Positions 20,935-29,894 of a DNA stretch of 64,000 nucleotides are shown piece by piece. The DNA is from Thermodesulforhabdus norvegica (GTDB lineage Bacteria > Desulfobacterota > Syntrophobacteria > Syntrophobacterales > Thermodesulforhabdaceae): the NCBI RefSeq assembly GCF_900114975.1, contig NZ_FOUU01000002.1, positions 356,649 to 420,648 on the forward strand. The letters are read 5' to 3'. Under the pieces are notes generated by a model that worked only from the letters and a program-made list of their open reading frames with translations, was not told the DNA's origin and searched no databases. The translations under genes and the position numbers were made by a program. Numbering within the stretch: the first letter of the stretch is position 1; the number at the start of each line of letters is the position of its first letter.

Positions 20935-21409
20935 CTACTACATTGATGAGCACGGACAGTGGTTTTGTGAAGGTAATCCCGTTCTCGACAGACAGCTTTT
21001 GAGAATGCTCAGCCGTTCTCTTTTTGAAGAAGAGGGGAAATACTTTTTGAGATGTGAGGGTGAAATCCATCCTGTGAGGGTTGCCGATGCTCCACTCTGG
21101 GTACGCTATGTGCACATCCAATTATCGGATGACGGTGGGATTGAGACCCTAGAGATAGAGTTGACAGATGGAAGAAAAGAAGAACTCAGAGTGGATACAC
21201 TCAGGATTAAAGACAATAGGGCCCTCTACTGTCTCGCCACGAAAAAGAACCTTAAGGCACGTTTTTCTAAAACCGCTTACTACGAACTCGCCCGTTACAT
21301 TGAGTGGGATGAGGATACTCGGAGATACTTTGTTCAGATCTCGGGAAAAAAATATTACATAGCAGAAGGGGATCTGTGCCACGATCAGAAGCACAGATCC
21401 TTTCACTAA
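20900..21409 (+). CDS. DUF1285-like protein
   Basis: 169 residues from the ATG at 20900, which has GGAGG 6 bases upstream; a longer frame open to 20855 would run unnecessarily into epmA. The opening YYIDEHGQWFCEGNPVLDRQLL, then EEEGKYFLRCEGE and VADAPLWVRYVHIQ, matches the DUF1285 pattern as I remember it (small soluble beta-rich proteins of unknown role). ARFSKTAYYELARY near 130-145 fits the end of that domain. It overlaps epmA by 35 bases. Function unknown; co-occurrence with efp-epmA may only reflect operon position. Confidence 0.75.
   Translation: MKIPEGQKHVYDYYIDEHGQWFCEGNPVLDRQLLRMLSRSLFEEEGKYFLRCEGEIHPVRVADAPLWVRYVHIQLSDDGGIETLEIELTDGRKEELRVDTLRIKDNRALYCLATKKNLKARFSKTAYYELARYIEWDEDTRRYFVQISGKKYYIAEGDLCHDQKHRSFH
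21370..21403 (+). terminator. Hairpin spanning the end of the DUF1285-like gene
   Basis: Perfect 10-base arms GGATCTGTGC and GCACAGATCC around an 11-base loop, followed by TTT. The hairpin lies inside the last codons of the plus-strand gene, whose stop is at 21407-21409, and just before the convergent stop at 21414. It could end transcription from both sides, but the U-run is short. Confidence 0.55.
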
Positions 21410-21413
21410 AAGA

Positions 21414-22169
21414 TTAGTTCGATTCTTCCTGCACCATCTTCAAAAGTTCATCTTCAGACCCTATAAGTCCGACGTGGAGATTACCGTTTGGGAAAATATA
21501 GGAAGGCGTTCCTCTCACGCCTTTGGACTGGAGAAACGCCACGGTTTCTTCAACCAGCTTTTTCCCTTTATCACACTGATTTTCGGACTCATATTGAGCC
21601 TCCAGACCTTCCAGCCCCTTTTTGTCACATACTATAGAGATACTCTGTTCCTTTGCTCCCTTATGAAAAGACAGGGGAAAGAGCAGAACGTGGGCCTGAA
21701 GCTTTCCCTCGGAAGCGAGTTTTTTAATTATCGGCAAACCCTTTTTACAGTACGGGCATTGAGGATCGGTCACGAAGAAAAGCTCGGGACCCTTCTTTCC
21801 AATTGTGAAGGCCACCAGTTCTTTGAGTTTTTTTACGTCTTCCGCAGTTAGTTTGTTAAGGCTCTGAAGGGTCTCCTGGGTCAAATTTTTCTTTGTGGCT
21901 ATTTCAATCAGGTTGCCCGCAAAGAAGTATGTGCCTGTTGAGTCAACATAAAGTATGTTGTATCGGCCGCCTACCATAACGTGAGCTTCGCAGATGCCTG
22001 AAATGGGGGAGGGTATTACATCTTTTACTTCGAAGTCTCTGCCGAAAACTTTCAGAATGCCGTCGTGAACAACCTGAGCATTCGGGCATTCTCCTGCAGC
22101 CCCGGCCATCACCACCAGAGTGATCATCACCGCAAAAGTACCGAAAGCGAACGCTCTCTTAAGATTCAT
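21414..22169 (-). CDS. DsbC/DsbG-like periplasmic thiol-disulfide interchange protein
   Basis: 251 residues. A signal peptide (MNLKRAFAFGTFAVMITLVVM, then an AGA-type cleavage region near residue 24) sends it to the periplasm. Residues 28-100 resemble the DsbC dimerisation domain, and the thioredoxin-fold domain holds the active site Cys138-Pro-Tyr-Cys141 (FVTDPQCPYCKK) and the cis-Pro loop GVRGTPSYIFPNG. A third and fourth cysteine pair (IVCDKKG and ENQCDKG) parallels the structural disulfide of DsbC. Role: rearranging wrong disulfides, as isomerase or thiol carrier. GGAGG precedes the ATG. It stands alone, divergent from the exporter operon. Confidence 0.88.
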   Translation of the reverse strand: MNLKRAFAFGTFAVMITLVVMAGAAGECPNAQVVHDGILKVFGRDFEVKDVIPSPISGICEAHVMVGGRYNILYVDSTGTYFFAGNLIEIATKKNLTQETLQSLNKLTAEDVKKLKELVAFTIGKKGPELFFVTDPQCPYCKKGLPIIKKLASEGKLQAHVLLFPLSFHKGAKEQSISIVCDKKGLEGLEAQYESENQCDKGKKLVEETVAFLQSKGVRGTPSYIFPNGNLHVGLIGSEDELLKMVQEESN

Positions 22170-22302
22170 AAATTTCCTCCTTTTCTGAATGAAAGTGTCT
22201 GACCCTGAAAAATCTTACGGGCTTTTATACTTGGACTTCCTTCGGCATACAAGCCGAAAGTTGGACATGGCCTTTTTGTTTTTGATAATAAGAACTCCTG
22301 GA

Positions 22303-22339
22303 TTGACAGGTTTCAGGAATATTGTATTAAAGCCTGTCA
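22303..22339 (+). promoter_or_regulatory. Promoter framed by a perfect 7-base inverted repeat
   Basis: TTGACA (-35, 22303-22308), a 16-base spacer and TATTAA (-10, 22325-22330) lie between arms TGACAGG (22304-22310) and CCTGTCA (22333-22339). The left arm overlaps the -35 box and the right arm the expected start point, a geometry typical of a repressor operator. It controls the RND exporter, LolA-like and beta-barrel genes; no regulator gene is adjacent. Confidence 0.55.
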
Positions 22340-22384
22340 TCAACCTCTGAGGTAACTGTAACTTGTTAGTAAGGAGAAACCTGT

Positions 22385-25005
22385 ATGGGCAATCGATTTT
22401 TACAGGCCGTATTGAAATACAGGTGGCTTGTTGTTATCATCACGCTCATCGTTACGTTTTCAACGGCTTTTTTCATCCCCCGTATGAAAATCGATACGGA
22501 TCCCGAAAATATGCTTTCTTCCGGTGAACCTGTCAGAGTATTCCACAACGAGGTAAAACGCAGGTTTGCTCTCTGGGATATGATAGTTCTCGGTATTGTT
22601 GATGAAAGTTCACCGGACGGGGTGTTCAGGCCGGAAACCCTGGGAAAAATTTATCGTATCACAAAATCTATCACGGCAATTCCGGGAGTGATAGTTCAGG
22701 ACGTACTTGCACCTTCGACGGTAGATGACATAATCCAGGCAGGGCCCGGTTCCGTAAGGTTCAGGTACCTTATGCAGAAGCCTCCAGAAACCCGGGAAGA
22801 AGCGCTCCACATAAGGGATCGAGCACTGGCCAACCCCCTTTTTCGTGATACCCTTGTCAGTTCCGACGGGAAAGCTCTGGTCATCTATGTTCCCATAGAA
22901 GAAAAGAAAATAGCCCACCGGGTGGGAACGGAAATAGAAAAGATAATTGCAAAAGAAGCCGGCGGAACGGAGTCGTATCACCTCACGGGGCTGCCGATAG
23001 CGGAAGATACCTTCGGTTATGAGATGTTTTATCAGATGAGAGTTTCTGCACCAATGGCCGGTGTGGTTATTTTCGTCCTCCTGTGGATGTTCTTCAGAAA
23101 TCTGACTTTAATCCTGGCCCCAATGCTTGTGGCCGTTTTAACCGTTATAGTCACGATGGGGCTTCTCGTGGCCTGCGGATTTACGGTTCATATCATGAGC
23201 TCTATGATACCGATATTCCTGATGCCCATATCAGTAGCGGACTCTGTGCACCTGCTGTCCATGTTCTTCGATCTTTACGGGAGGTACCGGGATAGAAAGA
23301 AAACCCTGGAAGCCGTAATGTCCGAACTTTTCGTTCCCATGCTTTACACCAGCATTACAACGATGGTGGGCTTTGCGAGCCTTACCCTTACGCCTATACC
23401 GCCCATCAGGGTCTTCGGTGCTTTTGTTGCTTTGGGCGTGGGTGTTGCCTGGGTACTTACGGTGACGTTGATTCCTGCCTATGTGATGATCTTTCTTCCC
23501 GAAAGAAGGATAAAGGCCTTCAAGAGGCATGATAGCGGCCGGGAAAGCAACATTTTTAACAGAATACTGATCTTTTTGGGCAGATGGATTCCCGGGCACG
23601 CGAAGGTTGTCCTGGGGGTATCGACGGTCATTTTTATATGGTCCTGTATCGGTATTTCGAGAATTGTGATCAACGACAACCCGGTTAAGTGGTTTGCCAG
23701 AAGCCACCCAATACGAATTGCCGATGAAGTGCTGAATGAGCATTTCGGCGGCACCTATGAGGCCTACCTTGTTCTGGACATGCCCTATGGCAGGGAGGAA
23801 TTCACACATACCCTTTCCAGAATAAAGGCTTTTCTCAATTCTTCCCGAAAAGAGGAAGCCGGCAGGATTTTGGAGTTCTTGAAAGAACTGGAAGGCGAGC
23901 TCGATGAGCTTGAAAAAAAACATGCGTCCACTGCGAATATCGCAGGCCTTCTGAAAGAGTTCAAGGATTTAGCCCTTCGACTGGATGAAAAACTACCTGC
24001 CGACCTGACCGATGAAGAGTGGAATGTCTGGGACTCGGTTATGCAGAAAATAGAAGATGAAAGGTCTTCTTTAGAACTTGCAAAAAGCCCGGAAATTCTG
24101 AGGTACCTGGAGAAATTGCAGGCTTCCGTGGTGGCTCATCCAAAGGTCGGAAAGATCAACGCCCTTACAGATATCGTTAAAAAGGTCCATCAGGAACTCT
24201 TTGAAGGACGTAAGGACATGGCAATTATCCCCGACTCCCGGGCCGCCGTGGCTCAGTGCCTGTTTTCCTACCAGGGCAGTCACGACCCGGAGGACCTCTG
24301 GCACTTCGTTACGCCGGATTACAGGAGCCTTAACCTGTGGTTTCAGCTGAAGAGGGGGATAATAGGGATATGGAATCCGTACGCAGGGCCGTTGAGGACT
24401 TCATTTCGAACAATCCTCCTCCTGTACCTATGACCCATCGATGGGCCGGCCTTACTTACATAAACGTGGTCTGGCAAAACAAAATGGTAACGGGGATGTT
24501 GAAAAGCCTGATGGGAAGCTTCGTTGTGGTTTTCCTGATCATGTCTTTGCTTTTCAGATCGGTCCTATGGGGTATACTGTCGATGATTCCCCTGACTGTC
24601 ACCATTTGCTTTATCTACGGAATAATAGGCTGGGTTGGAAAAGACTACGACATGCCCGTTGCGGTTCTTTCCAGCCTAACCCTTGGAATGAGCATAGACT
24701 TTGCCATCCATTTTATTCAGCGAAGTAAGGAGATTTATGCAAAGCAGGGAGACTGGACCGAAACGTGTTTCAGGATGTTTGGCGAGCCCGGCAGAGCCAT
24801 CAGCAGGAATGCCGTTGTAATAGCCCTGGGATTTTTGCCTCTTCTTTTTGCCCACCTGATACCGTACCGAACCGTCGGGTTTTTGATTGCCAGCATAATG
24901 ATGGTCTCAGGAATTGCAACCTTGATTATACTTCCTTCGATGGTCACGGTGTTTGAGAAGCTCCTGTTCAGGAGGACCACTAATAGTAAGGAGGTTGTGA
25001 AATGA
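22385..25005 (+). pseudogene. RND-superfamily (MMPL/COG1033-type) exporter, interrupted by a one-base frameshift
   Basis: Two frames together make one roughly 870-residue exporter. The first (22385-24433) covers the N-terminal helix (YRWLVVIITLIVTFSTAFFI), a periplasmic loop, the first six-helix bundle with the sterol-sensing-like part, a second helix, and a second loop with a coiled-coil-rich stretch. It ends in residues foreign to the family after SLNLWFQLKRG. The second frame resumes at GDNRDMESVRRAVEDF and carries the last helices to 25005. Adding one G to the run GGGGG at 24354-24358 restores a continuous protein, so either one base is missing in the assembly or the gene is broken. Downstream LolA-like and barrel genes suggest export of a lipid or hydrophobic cargo to the outer membrane. 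Confidence 0.85.
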
Positions 25006-25811
25006 AAAAGAAAGGTTACGGTAAAGGTATAATTACGGCTTTTTTTCTGTGCATCCTGCTGATCCCTTTTTCGCCGGTTTTTTCTTCCATGGCGGTTGAA
25101 GAAATAGTCAACCGGGCAAACATTGCATCCTATTACGCAGGAGATGACGGTATTGCGGATGCTGAAATGAAAATATACGACTCTCAGGGGAGAGTTAGGG
25201 AAAGACAGTTTAGAATAATACGTAAAGACCTGGAAGATGGTGGGGATCAGTTTTACTACGTTTATTTCTTCGAACCGGGGGATGTGAGGAAGACTGTTTT
25301 TATGGTTCATAAGCATACCGATCGAGACGATGACAGGTGGCTGTATCTGCCGGCTCTGGATCTGGTAAAGCGTATTGCTGCGTCGGACAAAAGAACGAGC
25401 TTCGTGGGGTCTCATTTTTTCTACGAGGATGTCTCAGGCCGCTCTCCTGAAGACGACCGTCATGAACTTATTGAAGAAACCGAAGCCCATTACGTTTTGA
25501 AAAACATTCCCAAGGATGCAGATATTGTGGAATTCAGTTCATACACGGTGTGGATCGATAAGAACACCTTCCTTCCCATGAAGGCAGAATATCTGGACAA
25601 GAACGGGAAGCTGTACAGGCGGATGACCGTAGAAGATGTATCGGTAATTCAGGGCTTTCCGACCGTTATTAAGGCCAAGATGGAGGATCTGAACAGCGGT
25701 GGCTATACCGAGATGAGGTTTCGTAGTGTAAAGTACAACGTCAATGTACCGGAAGACATTTTTTCAGAGCGATATTTGAGAAGGCCTCCGAGGCAGTACA
25801 TAAGGCGCTGA
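25002..25811 (+). CDS. LolA-like outer-membrane lipoprotein-sorting protein
   Basis: 269 residues with an N-terminal signal sequence (KGIITAFFLCILLIPFSPVFS). The rest is the half-barrel fold of the LolA/LppX-like group that accompanies RND exporters: DAEMKIYDSQGRVRERQFR, YYVYFFEPGDVRKTVF, DDRWLYLPALDLVKRIA, then TVWIDKNTFLPMKAEYLDKN. It probably carries a hydrophobic substrate across the periplasm between the exporter upstream and the barrel protein downstream. Its ATG overlaps the exporter stop by 4 bases (ATGA) behind GGAGG. It is not the housekeeping LolA, which is shorter and sits elsewhere. Confidence 0.82.
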   Translation: MKKKGYGKGIITAFFLCILLIPFSPVFSSMAVEEIVNRANIASYYAGDDGIADAEMKIYDSQGRVRERQFRIIRKDLEDGGDQFYYVYFFEPGDVRKTVFMVHKHTDRDDDRWLYLPALDLVKRIAASDKRTSFVGSHFFYEDVSGRSPEDDRHELIEETEAHYVLKNIPKDADIVEFSSYTVWIDKNTFLPMKAEYLDKNGKLYRRMTVEDVSVIQGFPTVIKAKMEDLNSGGYTEMRFRSVKYNVNVPEDIFSERYLRRPPRQYIRR

Positions 25812-25826
25812 GACGGAGAGAGTCAA

Positions 25827-27104
25827 ATGAAGCGTAGGGTTAAGTTGCTTGTGCTGTTGGTGTTTGTCGCTCTGCCCGGGATTGGCCGGTGCGCCGATAG
25901 TGCGGGCGCGTCGATAGGAGAGTGTTTAGAAAATGTGATCCGGTATGTAAAAGGTTTTATGGAGGTTTCCGGGGCGTCTCGCGTCGCAGGTGAAGATGCT
26001 GCCGAAACCAGGTGGCTTCTGGGAGAAGTCAGGCTTCAGCTTGATTATACCCGGGATCTTTCCGACTTCACTTTATCGATCAGGCCTGAATTCGTCGTGG
26101 ACGGTGTTGATCGAGAAGTGCACCTGGATTTGCGGGAAGCTTACGTGCTGCTGCCCTTTCCGTCTCTCGACCTCAAACTGGGACGTCAGATTATTACATG
26201 GGGTACGGGAGATTTCGTGTTCCTGAACGATGTTTTCCCAAAAGATTGGCAAAGCTTCTTCATCGGTCGTGATGACGAATACCTGAAGAAGCCGGCTAAC
26301 GCGGTCAGATGGACCTTCTATTTCGATCTGGTATCCCTTGACGTTGCATGGATTCCCTTTTTTACCGGAGATACCTTCGTTTCCGGAGAGCGGCTTTCTT
26401 ACTATGATTTTATGAAGGGCGAAATATCCGGACCCGAAAATCCGGAAATAGACCCCGATTATCCGGCACGCTGCCCTACCAGTGGAGAGATCGCTGGAAG
26501 AATCTTTAAGACCTTTGGTAGCTGGGAAACCTCTCTTTACGGCTATCGAGGCCGCTGGGGACAGCCTCTGGGCTACGATCCCGGAGATGACGAGAATGTT
26601 TTTCCCAGGCTTGAGGTATGGGGAGGTAGTTTCCGCGGCCCTGCTTTTGGTGGCATTATAAACGGTGAGTTTGCCTGGTACAGGAGCCTCGATGACCTCG
26701 ATGGTGATAACCCCTACATGCCAAACTCAGAAATTAGATGGCTGATTGGATACAGCAAAGATGTTGCACCGGACCAGACACTTGGAGTGCAGGCTTACGT
26801 AGAACATCTGCTTAATTTCGGAGAATACGAGGAATCCGGCGGAAAGCGTGACCGTGAACGATTGTGGCTTACCCTCCGCTATACCGGCCTCTTTATGAGA
26901 CAGAACCTGACGGTGTCCTTCTTTGGATTTTTTTCCCCTCTGGAAGAAGACATGTACCTTAGACCCAAGCTGTCTTATAAATATTCCGACGCCGTGACCC
27001 TTGTTCTAGGTGCAAACATATTTTACGGCAATGACGACGATACCTTTTTCGGGCAGTTTGAGGGAAACACCAACGTATACGCCAGAATACGATATTATTT
27101 TTAA
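25827..27104 (+). CDS. DUF1302-like outer-membrane beta-barrel protein
   Basis: 425 residues with a signal peptide (MKRRVKLLVLLVFVALPGIG, cleaved near RCADSAG). Alternating hydrophobic/polar strands run to the C-terminus, which ends in RIRYYF, the terminal aromatic typical of outer-membrane barrels. LPFPSLDLKLGRQIITWGTGD and VFLNDVFPKDW resemble the DUF1302 proteins that are found next to RND exporters and LolA-like proteins. A passive pore or lipid acceptor for the same cargo is an inference from this three-gene arrangement. It begins 15 bases after the LolA-like gene. Confidence 0.78.
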   Translation: MKRRVKLLVLLVFVALPGIGRCADSAGASIGECLENVIRYVKGFMEVSGASRVAGEDAAETRWLLGEVRLQLDYTRDLSDFTLSIRPEFVVDGVDREVHLDLREAYVLLPFPSLDLKLGRQIITWGTGDFVFLNDVFPKDWQSFFIGRDDEYLKKPANAVRWTFYFDLVSLDVAWIPFFTGDTFVSGERLSYYDFMKGEISGPENPEIDPDYPARCPTSGEIAGRIFKTFGSWETSLYGYRGRWGQPLGYDPGDDENVFPRLEVWGGSFRGPAFGGIINGEFAWYRSLDDLDGDNPYMPNSEIRWLIGYSKDVAPDQTLGVQAYVEHLLNFGEYEESGGKRDRERLWLTLRYTGLFMRQNLTVSFFGFFSPLEEDMYLRPKLSYKYSDAVTLVLGANIFYGNDDDTFFGQFEGNTNVYARIRYYF

Positions 27105-27270
27105 GCTTGACAGATTCGGAGATTTTCGTGTTCTTATGAATGCTTCATTTGTGCAGAAGTGGAAGGTCTTTCTCGGGAAGTGAACATGAAAAACGGTGAA
27201 GGAGAAACAGCCGGTATTAAAAGCCGTGGTCCTTTAAGTACGAGGACAGGCTTATTTGGATTGAGGGCAA

Positions 27271-27305
27271 GGGGATATTCGCTGAGAATATCCCCTTTTT
27301 ATTTT
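27271..27305 (+). terminator. Strong intrinsic terminator directly before the nif3-family gene
   Basis: Perfect 10-base arms GGGGATATTC and GAATATCCCC with a 5-base loop, followed by TTTTTATTTTT. The U-run ends only about 10 bases before the ATG of the next gene and touches its Shine-Dalgarno GGAG. It ends the exporter operon; it could also act as an attenuator for the downstream genes. Confidence 0.85.
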
Positions 27306-27316
27306 TGGAGAAAACA

Positions 27317-28138
27317 ATGTTGACCGTAGGGCGGCTTCTGGAATGGATTGATGGTTTTGCACCTTTTGAATATGCCGAGGAGTGGGATAGGGTAGGTCTT
27401 CAGGTTGGAAGGCCCGACGCTACTGTTAAGGCAATTTTGGTGTCCCTGGATGTTACCGAAAAGGTCGTGGAAGAGGCCGATCAGCTTGGATGCAATTGTA
27501 TAGTCAGCCATCATCCACTCATTTTTCGGCCTGCCGAAGCGATACGTGAGGATATTTATCCCACCGATCTTGTGTGTGAGCTGGTCAGGCGGAATATTGC
27601 TCTCATTGTGGCCCATACCAATCTGGACTGTTCATCGGAAGGAACGAATGCCGTTCTGGCAGAAAAGCTTTCTCTTTCCGATGTCTTACCCGTAAAGTCC
27701 GAAATGCGCCCGGGAAGAGACGTAGATTACTGGGGCGTGGGTGTTGTTGGCACTATAAGGCCGACGGAGCTTGAGGAGCTGGTAGCTGAGGTATCGGGTT
27801 TGTTTGGCGGTGTTCCCCTGTTATGGGCAGGTGATGGAAAGAGGACTGTTTCCAAGGTGGGAATCTGCTCCGGAAGTGGAGGCGCCTTTGTTGACGATTT
27901 TGTAACCTTCGGGGCAGATTGCCTGATTACCGGTGAGGTGAAGTATCACGATATCCAGAAGGCGGTTCATGGTGGTCTGGGCCTGATCATGGTGGGGCAC
28001 TACAGATCCGAAGTGGTGGCCCTGGAAAGGGTTGTCGAAAATCTTCGTAAAAGGGCTAAGTTAGAGAAGATTGACGTAAAGGTGCATCTGTCCGAAAAGG
28101 AAGTCTGTCCGGTAAAATATTATTTACCGCGGAGGTAA
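27317..28138 (+). CDS. Nif3-like dinuclear metal protein (GTP cyclohydrolase 1 type 2 homologue)
   Basis: 273 residues. Metal-binding landmarks of the Nif3/DUF34 family are present: IVSHHPLIF near residue 65, AHTNLDC near 100 and the C-terminal GHYRSEV motif near 228. The family is broadly conserved with two bound metals; its cellular role is not settled and the cyclohydrolase name is carried over from one member. The ATG at 27317 has GGAG 6 bases upstream; a TTG 12 bases earlier is possible but lies on the terminator tail. In many deltaproteobacteria it precedes a zinc-ribbon protein, as here (3 bases away). Confidence 0.92.
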   Translation: MLTVGRLLEWIDGFAPFEYAEEWDRVGLQVGRPDATVKAILVSLDVTEKVVEEADQLGCNCIVSHHPLIFRPAEAIREDIYPTDLVCELVRRNIALIVAHTNLDCSSEGTNAVLAEKLSLSDVLPVKSEMRPGRDVDYWGVGVVGTIRPTELEELVAEVSGLFGGVPLLWAGDGKRTVSKVGICSGSGGAFVDDFVTFGADCLITGEVKYHDIQKAVHGGLGLIMVGHYRSEVVALERVVENLRKRAKLEKIDVKVHLSEKEVCPVKYYLPRR

Positions 28139-28141
28139 GCA

Positions 28142-28900
28142 TTGAACGAGCAATTGAAGCTTCTGGTACAATTACAGGCCCTTGAAGATGCCAAGAAAAG
28201 GCTTATGCGTGAAAAGGAAGAGTCGCCCAGAAGAAGAGCTCAGCTGGAAAAAGAATTTCAGGCCTTTGAGGCCGATGTTGTCATGAAGAAGGCCGAGCTG
28301 GAAAATCTAAAGAAGCTTCACAGACAGCTGGAAAAAGATATTGCCTTACTGGAGGAACGCCTGAAAAGAGCGCGACAGAAGGAGGGTGAGGTAAAAACCA
28401 ACAGGGAATACCGGGCACTGCTCAAAGAGCAGGAGGAATTGAGACAGGACATAGTGGATAAAGAAGACCGATTGCTTGAATGCATGGAGAGCATTGAGGC
28501 GCTGACCGGGGAGGTTAAAGAGCTTGAGAAGGAGTTGAAGGCTCGCAGAGACAAGCTGACCGAAGAGCTCCTGGCGCTTGATCGAGGTATAGAGGAAATC
28601 GATAAAAAGATTTTACACCTGGAGCGCTTGCAGGAAGAAATCAAAGCCAGATTGGAACCGCAGATACGGAAAAGGTGTGAATTCCTCCTTGTTCGGCATG
28701 ACGGTGTTGCCGTTGCGCCTGTCGAGCGTGGAGTTTGTAAGGTCTGCTACATGAGCATTCCTCCTCAGCTTTTTATAGAACTTCAGAAAGATCAATCTAT
28801 TATGCATTGCCCCCATTGCCATCGCTATATTTACTGGCCCGGTCATGAAGAGTATGTTGAGGCGGTGGAGCAGATTCTTGAAGTGCATGTGAATAATTGA
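28142..28900 (+). CDS. C4-type zinc-ribbon protein with long coiled coil
   Basis: 252 residues starting at a TTG, with GGAGG 7 bases upstream. Residues 1-170 are one long coiled coil rich in Glu, Lys and Leu ([18 protein letters not shown] onward). The C-terminal 60 residues hold two Cys pairs, [10 protein letters not shown] and [12 protein letters not shown], the zinc ribbon of the former DUF164 family (PF02591). The family often sits beside nif3 homologues. Its role is unclear; nucleic-acid or protein binding through the ribbon is likely. Confidence 0.88.
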   Translation: MNEQLKLLVQLQALEDAKKRLMREKEESPRRRAQLEKEFQAFEADVVMKKAELENLKKLHRQLEKDIALLEERLKRARQKEGEVKTNREYRALLKEQEELRQDIVDKEDRLLECMESIEALTGEVKELEKELKARRDKLTEELLALDRGIEEIDKKILHLERLQEEIKARLEPQIRKRCEFLLVRHDGVAVAPVERGVCKVCYMSIPPQLFIELQKDQSIMHCPHCHRYIYWPGHEEYVEAVEQILEVHVNN

Positions 28901-28940
28901 ATCTGAAGAACAGGGAGCCCTTCAGGGAGGTTTTTTGCCA

Positions 28941-29894
28941 ATGGCGATGTACGGCCTGAAGATATTTACGGGTAACAGCAACCCCGAGCTTGCCAGGAAG
29001 ATATGCGAAAATCTGGACATTCCTTTGGGACGGGCCCTGGTTTCCACCTTCAGCGATGGGGAAATCAGGGTTGAGATTCAGGAGAATGTTCGAGGAGCTG
29101 ACGTGTTTGTCGTGCAATCCGGGGCTCATCCCGTAAATGATCACCTCGTGGAACTGCTGGTCATGATCGATGCTCTCAAAAGAGCTTCGGCAAGAAGAAT
29201 TACGGCAGTGATGCCTTATTACAGCTATGCCCGCCAGGATCGCAAGAATAAACCTCGTGTTCCCATAACGGCTCGTCTGGTGGCCGACCTGATTTCACGC
29301 GCCGGAGCCGACCGTATCCTGACTATGGATCTCCATGCGGGGCAGATCCAGGGTTTTTTTGACATTCCCGTTGACAATCTCTATGCGTCGCCGGTTCTTC
29401 TCCCTTACATAAGAGAACACTTCGACCATGATCTCGTGATCGTGTCGCCCGACGCCGGTGGAGTACCTCGCGCCAGAGCCTATGCCAGCAGACTGAATGC
29501 AGGACTGGCCCTGATTGACAAACGCAGGGCAGACGTCAACAAGGCCGAAGCCATGAATATCATAGGCGACGTCGCCGGCAAAACGGCGATAATTCTGGAC
29601 GATATGGTTGATACGGCGGGAACTCTTAAAGAAGCGGCAAAGACATTAATCGAGCGTGGTGCCCGGTCTGTACATGCCTGTGTAACCCATGCGGTACTTT
29701 CCGGACCGGCTATAGAACGCATTGAGGAATCTCCTATAGAAACGCTGGTTGTTACGGACACTCTGCCCCTTACTCCCAAGGCCGCTTTGTGTCCGAAGAT
29801 TAAAGTCGTATCGGCATCCAGGCTTTTTTCCGAGGCCATTCGTAGCATTCATAACGAAGATTCCATAAGCTCTTTGTTTGAAATTCAACATTGA
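28941..29894 (+). CDS. prs: Ribose-phosphate pyrophosphokinase
   Basis: Makes PRPP from ribose 5-phosphate and ATP, the shared precursor of purines, pyrimidines, NAD, His and Trp. 317 residues from the ATG at 28941, which has GGAGG 10 bases upstream (a TTG 6 bases earlier is also open). Landmarks: [16 protein letters not shown], the flexible-loop [10 protein letters not shown], the metal site [11 protein letters not shown] and the PRPP-binding loop [11 protein letters not shown]. Class I enzyme. It shares a transcript with a nucleobase permease, which makes sense for nucleotide supply. Confidence 0.97.
   Translation: MAMYGLKIFTGNSNPELARKICENLDIPLGRALVSTFSDGEIRVEIQENVRGADVFVVQSGAHPVNDHLVELLVMIDALKRASARRITAVMPYYSYARQDRKNKPRVPITARLVADLISRAGADRILTMDLHAGQIQGFFDIPVDNLYASPVLLPYIREHFDHDLVIVSPDAGGVPRARAYASRLNAGLALIDKRRADVNKAEAMNIIGDVAGKTAIILDDMVDTAGTLKEAAKTLIERGARSVHACVTHAVLSGPAIERIEESPIETLVVTDTLPLTPKAALCPKIKVVSASRLFSEAIRSIHNEDSISSLFEIQH

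Noticed and set aside
27108-27140. TTGACA after the barrel gene as a promoter for the nif3 operon
   Set aside because: A -35 match only; no acceptable -10 at 16-18 bases, and the terminator lies in between.
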